Origin: Piper betle
Lineage: Eukaryota; Streptophyta; Magnoliopsida; Piperales; Piperaceae
Assembly (NCBI GenBank): GCA_033002965.1
Contig: JAURVB010012315.1
Coordinates: 1-64,000, forward strand
Reading direction: 5' to 3'
DNA: 64,000 nucleotides
Shown: positions 58,334-64,000 of the stretch, piece after piece
Layout of the letters: each line of letters starts with the position of its first letter
How positions within the stretch are numbered: position 1 is the first letter of the stretch
The notes under the pieces: model-generated
Seen by the model: only the letters and a program-made list of their open reading frames with translations
What the model was told of the DNA's origin: nothing
Databases searched by the model: none
Made by a program: the position numbers and the translations under genes

Positions 58334-61302
58334 ATGCTGGGGGAGTTGCCGCGCTTGACCAGGTCCCCCCGATGGCCCTTCGATCCCGACCAAGCCTACC
58401 TCCGCCGCGAGTCCGCTCTGCGGTCCCTCCATCCCCCCAGGTTCTCCTTCCATCTTGATCGCCCTTTGTTTCCTTATCCGAATTTTTTTCTTGTTTGATT
58501 TGTGGTTGTGCTGTTTCGTTTACCGAATTTCGGATGAACAATGCTTTATTTTTGTTTCCCTTTGGGCGGGTCTGATAATTATCACGGGAGTCGGAGCTTT
58601 TGCGGAAGATTGTTCCTCGTTGGGATGAAGGTATTTTTATATTTCTTGATTCATGGTTTAGCAGACGGAGGTTCTGTATAACAATGTGTTAAATGGAAAG
58701 CTGTTTTCTTTGTACTTAGTTGTTTACTTAGTAGCTTACTTAGTTGTTTTGTGGGATTATGCCAATTTGAAATTCTACTGGGGCATAGTTCACAGAGACT
58801 AGTTTTCTTTTGCCAATGAATGTATGATGCCAGAACTTGTTGAGCATTGCCTTTTTCTTTTGAGTTTTTAATTGAAGTTCACTTTTTAATGTGGACACTA
58901 CTCGTTGGAGTAACAGGCTACCTGTTTGAGCGACTCATATTAATTTATACTGATATACTGGAATGGTGCAGCGTCTGGTGAAGTGCGTCAGGCATACAGA
59001 CAGTTTTGTGGTGCAGTTGCGGAGTTGATAGATGGTGAATTCCTTAAGGAAGAGTTCGAGGAAGTTGCTAAAGCAGTTTACCATGCTTTTCAAGGCCTAG
59101 GCAAAGACGCTGTTGATGTTACAAAGATAGCTGAATCCAAGTATGTGTGCATTTTTAGTATAATAGGCTGTTTTTAGTTTTTTTGTAAATATATTGAATC
59201 CAAGTATGTCACTGGAGCCTGGTTTTTGTAAATCTACTGGAGCCTGATGACACAACATTTTTTTTAGTTTTTAGGATATTGATGATTATGCATGTTTCAT
59301 TGTCCTTGTATGCATTAGTAGTTATAAATATAAATGCGGAGCTAGTAGTTCAGGCTCCTTTTTGTGCATCTCTGTGTTAAAATCTCTCTATTGGTGCAGG
59401 TTGTAGAGTCATTAAAGCAACGTCATCAAGCTATGGTATTTGTTCAAACACGACAAGACACGGGAAAACTGCAAGAATGCTGGTATCATGTTACTGCTTG
59501 TTTCTCCAGTTTCTTTTGCTAGATACTTCTCATTAAGCTGAAATATATTTTGAGATGCGTTATCCTCTATTTGCAAGACTTCGAAGAGGTTCTGGTTTTT
59601 CTTTTTCCAATGTTTTTGTCACACTATTGTATTTAATGCATACTACTTGTGTTTACTTGGCATTTTGTAACAAAAATGACTGCCCATGGTGAATATTGAC
59701 AAACACACCCCTACTTTTATACCCAAAACTTCTCCAGTTGGCAATGAATGTGATACTCCAAATCATGGGGGTGTTTCATTCTACCTCAAGAAATTCAATT
59801 ATTAAAATTCCTCAAGCTCACCTTACATCAAACACGGCCAATTTTGCTCTCATACCAGTTGCCAGTTTCAACAACCAGCACACATGTGCAAACTGATGGT
59901 TTGGGTTCATTCCTATAAAGTAACTATCCTATGTTAAAGATCCATGGTATACCCTTACTTTTATATGCCAAAGACCTCCTAGTTGATATTGAATATTGAT
60001 GACTACAAAATCAAACCAGGTTAGGATAGATTTCTAAGTGAAAATATTCAGAGTAAATTGACTACAATGAAATGACAAGAGAGAATAAAGAAATAATAAT
60101 AATGACATAAAGCTAAAAAAATAATATTGACACATATTGGAAGAACTTCAATTTATCATCATGCAATAAATTCCTCCTGCCCTTGGTGTGGCCAATATTT
60201 ATAGGGAAAGCCCAAAAAGTTCTTAACTAAGCAATTTGTTAATCATCTTGAAATTGATTCTTTAAATACCAAAAAAAAAATCCCGCTTTAAGTCAAATTT
60301 CTAATGTAACACTTGTTAAACATGAAAACTTGAAGGAATAAGATGTCCTTATTAGAAATGTCGGTTATTTTTACAAATCATGAAGTACTATACACATTTC
60401 AAATACTTTAATGTGAAATACTTACTATATTTGCATGATGACTCAGTCACTCCTATGAACTTATGTAGAAGGAAGTTCAGAAATCTCGAAACAAAGAAGT
60501 TGTTGAGTTATTTGATTCAAGCTTAGGTATCCATCACGCTGGGATGTTTCATTCAAATAGAAACCTAATTGAGCGTCCTTTTGCTGATGGAATCCGGGAA
60601 GTATGTGTAATGATATTTCTCATTACACTTTCTTTCCTATACTGATTCTATTAGCAGTTGCCTAAGATAGCCTTTCTCTCCTTTTTAGGTTCTTGTATGC
60701 ACAACAACTTTGGCTTGGGGAGTAAACTTGCCACCACACACAGTTGTTATAAAGGTTAGTTGCATGTGTACGTGATATTCTATCTAGTCTTCGATTGTTG
60801 GTTTTAAACTTTGAAGGTCCAATTAAATTTGATAAGTCCATTTAAATTTGATGCATTAGGTGAGCTAGAATGTGTATTCAGATGATGATCTCTATTATGG
60901 CTATCTTAGTAGACAATCTACAGTGTTCGGATGCTGTATGTTTTGTTGCAATCTGTACTAAATGTGTAATGAAAGATACATCACTCGAGAGGATAACAAT
61001 TGAAATGAATAGAGGCATAACAGTTATCACTCAGATACCCATTAAAGAAACTTCAATGCTCAAATAGTCTGAAATTTTCACATTTTTATGAATGAGAGCT
61101 ATCAAATGCGAATTTGGTGGACCTTAGAATGAGTGATTTATTGTAATTATCTGTTCCCGTTGTTATTATTTTCTTGAAATTATTGCTACAGGGTAACAAC
61201 TATCACTCAGAGTGATGAAGGTATAATTATAACATCTCATGACAAATTGGCATAGTATCTATGATTGCTAACCGGCCAGCTACCAATCGAAAGTCAGGTA
61301 TG
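58334..61302 (+). pseudogene. Internally deleted DExH14-type (Ski2-like, ASCC3/BRR2-related) RNA helicase gene
   Basis: The N-terminal exons are 58334-58440 (MLGELPRLTRSPRWPFDPDQ), 58587-58630 (ESELLRKIVPRWDE, acceptor apparently CG instead of AG) and 58972-59140 (GEVRQAYRQFCGAVAELIDG ... VAKAVYHAFQGL). The next recognisable pieces come from the far end of the first helicase cassette: 59401-59480 (VVESLKQRHQAMVFVQTRQD), 60471-60600 (NKEVVELFDSSLGIHHAGMF), 60690-60753 (VLVCTTTLAWGVNLPPHTVV) and 61192-61302 (EGIIITSHDKLA then a stop). The DExH ATPase core, the FGRAGRP motif exon, the second cassette and both Sec63 domains are missing, so hundreds of codons are lost. The family is a ~2000-residue nuclear RNA helicase. 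Retained introns show a degraded genomic copy, not a processed one. Confidence 0.82.
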
Positions 61303-61622
61303 TGTTATGAATTATGTGGTAAACATTCTGGATTTATAATTTCTGGTATGGTGGAACAATTATTTCCTCTAAGCATGAGATTCTCATCATATGTAATATT
61401 AATTTCTTGAATTATATTTTTAACTCACTTTGAAAGTCTAGTTCATCTTTATTCTGGTTATTATCATCCGTCTTTCTGTGTTTATGCAGTTTATGTAACG
61501 ACCCAGCCCAAAATGCCACATAATGGGCCTGAGTCATTTCTTTAACAGTGGTTAACAATCGAAAGCCAAGTATGTGTGTTATGAATTATGTGTTAAACAT
61601 TCTGGATTTATAATTTCTGGTA
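61283..61622. repeat. Direct repeat of ~63 bp around an LTR-like start
   Basis: The segment ATCGAAAGTCAGGTATGTG... at 61283-61345 recurs with small changes at 61556-61622 (AATCGAAAGCCAAGTATGTG, then ATGAATTATGTG and AAACATTCTGGATTTATAAT). Between them TGTAACGACCCAGCCCAAAA at 61495 looks like an LTR start. The duplication copies the end of the helicase pseudogene, so it arose after or with a transposon event. Confidence 0.6.
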
Positions 61623-61639
61623 TCACTGACCAACCTGCA

Positions 61640-64000
61640 ATCAACCCCATTAAAACCTAACTCATTCATTAAAGTTTTAATCCAAATATACTCCTTGTTA
61701 GCTTATGTAGCAGCCACATATTCAGCCTCAGTTGAAGATAGAACAACTATCTTTTGCAATTTGGAAACCCAACTCACTGCGGTTCCACCAATTGTAAAAA
61801 TATATCTTGATGTACTCTTGCCATTGTTTCTATTTTCATCATGGTCTTAGTCCACATAACTTTGCACATCAGTATTATCACCCCCAAAACACAAACAAAA
61901 ATTAGAAGTTCCTTTCAAGTACCTAAAAATCATTTCATTGCCTTCCAGTGTTCTTTTCCTGGGTTTTTTATGAATCTGCTCACTACTCCCACCGCATGTG
62001 CAATAGCTGGTTTTGAACTCACCATAGCATACATAAGATTTCCGATACCTGAAGCATAAGGCACCACTTTCATGTGAGCTTTATCCTTATCACTCTTAAC
62101 ACCTTGTTCTTTTGACAATTGGAATTTACTACCCAAAGTAGTAGTCACTGACTTAGATTCATTCATGTTGAATTTCTCAAGCACTTTCTTCACATACCCT
62201 TCTTGAGAGAACCAGAACTTCTTGTTCTCTTGTTTCGGGTAATTTACATCCCAAGAAGTTGTTTTGCTTCATCCAAGTTCTTCATTGAAAAACTCTTGGC
62301 TAACCTTATCTTGAGATTAAAGATTTTCTTCGTACAAGTCCTTGCAACAAACATGTTATCTACATACAAAGTTAAAATAATGTAATTGCCATCATTAAAC
62401 TTTTGTAGATATACAGAGTGGTTTAAATTGCTCCTAGAAATTCATTATCTAACATAAACTTGTCAAATTTCAAATACCACTGTCTTGGTGCTTGTTTGAG
62501 TCCATATAGACTCCTCTTCAATTTGCACACTATATTTTCTTTACCTTTAACTTCAAATCCTTTTGGTTATTCCATATAAATCTCCTCCTCCAAATCACCA
62601 TAAAGGAAAGCTGTATTTACATCAAGCTAATCTAAATACAACCCCTTTATAGGCGTAATACTTAAAATAATTCTAATAGAAGCATTTTTAGAACAGTTGT
62701 AAATATATCATGAAAATCAATTCCTTATCTTTGACCAAAACCTTTCACCACAAGTCTTACCTTATACCTTTGTACCCTACCGGTTTTAGACTTAACTCAA
62801 TAGATCCACTTGTTTTGTAGAACCTTCCTTTTTGGTGGTAACTTCACTAACTCCCATGTATGATTTTTCTCCAATGATGACATCTCATCCTTCATGACCA
62901 ACTCCCACTTAAGATAAGTTTGTCAACCATGGTTTCATCATAGGACTCCGGTTTTCCCGCATCAGTATACAAAATATATTGCACAATTAAATTTAATTTC
63001 TGAGTAGGCTTTCTAACCCTTGCGCTCCTCCTTGGTTTGGGAGCAATAACTATCTCTTGTGGTGGCTCTTAGTCATCAATTTCAACTTGTGCATCAGAAT
63101 ATTCAGAATCTGATTCATTATCATTTGGTTGATTAGCCTGTGACTCACCTTCTTGTTCGATCTTTTTAGAAGATAATTGTTCCACATCACTTGGAACAAA
63201 TTCTTGAATTCAGCACTTGGTATTTCTTCATTTTTGTCTCATCAAGCTCCATATACTCTTGGACTCCTCACTCTTTTCTTTCTTCCTATCTTTGTACATG
63301 CACTCTTCATTAAATACAACATCTCGACTTCGAAACATCTTTTTGTTCTCGAAATCCCACATCCAATAACCATACTCGTCACCCCTATATCCAAGAAATA
63401 CACACTTGAGGGATTTTGATTCAAGCTTCTTTCTTGATTCCCTATCAACATGTGCATAAGCAATACAACCAAAAACCTTAAGAAAAGAGTAGTCAACTTT
63501 CTTACCAGTTCATACCTCTTTCGGTATTTTTCCATCTAAGATGCTTGATGGACTTCGGTGATTAGATAGACAACTGTATCCACAGTGGGACCCAAAAGAT
63601 GCAAAGGGAGTCCAACATGAACTCTCATGTTTCTCACTCACTCTAGGATGATCTTGTTCATTCTCTCCACCACCCTATTTTATTGAGGTGTCCTTGGCAT
63701 TGTCTTGATCCTTCTAATTCCCCGCTTTTCACAATAGGAGTCAAACTCTTTATTGAAAATTCCCCGTTATCCGATAGAAGACATTTCAATTTTAAACTTA
63801 TTTCATTCTCAACTCGGGCTTTCCATATTTTGAAAATGCTAAATACTTCTGATTTTTTCTTAATAGTGTAGATTTATGTCTTCCTACTAAAATCTTCAAT
63901 GATGGTAACAAAATAGAAATTACCTCCAAAAGATTTACCATTTGCTGGCCCCCAAACATCTGTATGAACCTACTCCAACCTTTTGGATTTCATCTCTCGC
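61640..64000 (-). mobile_element. Decayed Ty1/Copia retrotransposon polyprotein, 5' part beyond the window
   Basis: Read on the minus strand, the right edge gives integrase-core text (QTDVWGPANGKSFGG, then LSDNGEFS near 63760). About 63530-63240 gives the post-integrase stretch (FGCIAYAH-like, SRDVVFNE-like). About 62940-62680 gives the start of reverse transcriptase (WELVKLPP, YKVRLVVKGF, GIDF). From 62193 to 61930 comes the RT/RNase H connection (VLEKFNMNESKSVTTTLGSK, YASGIGNLMYAMVSSKPAIA). This order is Copia type. Many stops and frame changes show it is long inactive. No LTR pair is complete inside the window. Confidence 0.85.

Noticed and set aside
1..64000. CRISPR arrays, operons, ribosome binding sites, prophage
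   Set aside because: Genes have spliceosomal introns and plant promoters. Repeats are transposon- or microsatellite-type with no regular spacer pattern, so prokaryotic features are not expected or seen.

Overview
The window is nuclear DNA of a eudicot plant. Every recognisable gene is split by GT-AG introns, intergenic DNA is AT-rich, and the proteins match plant families (plant-type TOM5, plasmodesmal X8/GPI protein, plant GDPD, DExH14-type helicase). The species cannot be fixed from the sequence. All gene models below were assembled by joining splice sites by eye and checking that phases agree.

Layout, left to right. The 3' end of a coiled-coil protein gene (288-967, +) faces a TOM5 mini-gene (1733-3080, -) whose promoter carries telo-boxes and site II motifs. 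A repeat-rich stretch (3.2-10.8 kb) holds a 3.1 kb LTR-type insertion nested in an older tandem repeat. Next come an intact G3BP-like NTF2/RRM gene (10840-13820, -) and, head to head with it, a dead syntaxin-81 gene (15256-19246, +) carrying a 929 bp insertion flanked by a 13 bp target duplication. An intact glycerophosphodiester phosphodiesterase gene (22068-24202, +) and an intact SSU72 phosphatase gene (25580-27889, +) follow. A GC-rich fold-back element sits inside a (TA)n microsatellite (28971-29803). Then come a dead purple acid phosphatase gene (30121-35555, +) carrying a miniature LTR element, a tRNA-Asn(GTT) gene (35986-36059), about 11 kb of AT-rich repeat-bearing DNA, and a second GC-rich fold-back element in (TA)n (45399-46205). 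The last part holds an Erlin-like gene (47090-50940, -) with two 1-nt frameshifts, an X8-domain callose-binding-like gene (53819-55779, -) with one probable 1-nt frameshift, a deleted DExH14-type helicase pseudogene (58334-61302, +), and a decayed Copia polyprotein running off the right edge (-).

The genes do not form one pathway. They are housekeeping genes: mitochondrial import, RNA binding, phospholipid turnover, polymerase II CTD dephosphorylation, ER membrane scaffold and plasmodesmata. Three intron-containing dead genes interleaved with living ones look like gene loss after a duplication of the region. The most unusual material is the pair of GC-rich fold-back elements lodged in TA microsatellites and a dispersed GAATCGG-rich repeat family with three copies here.
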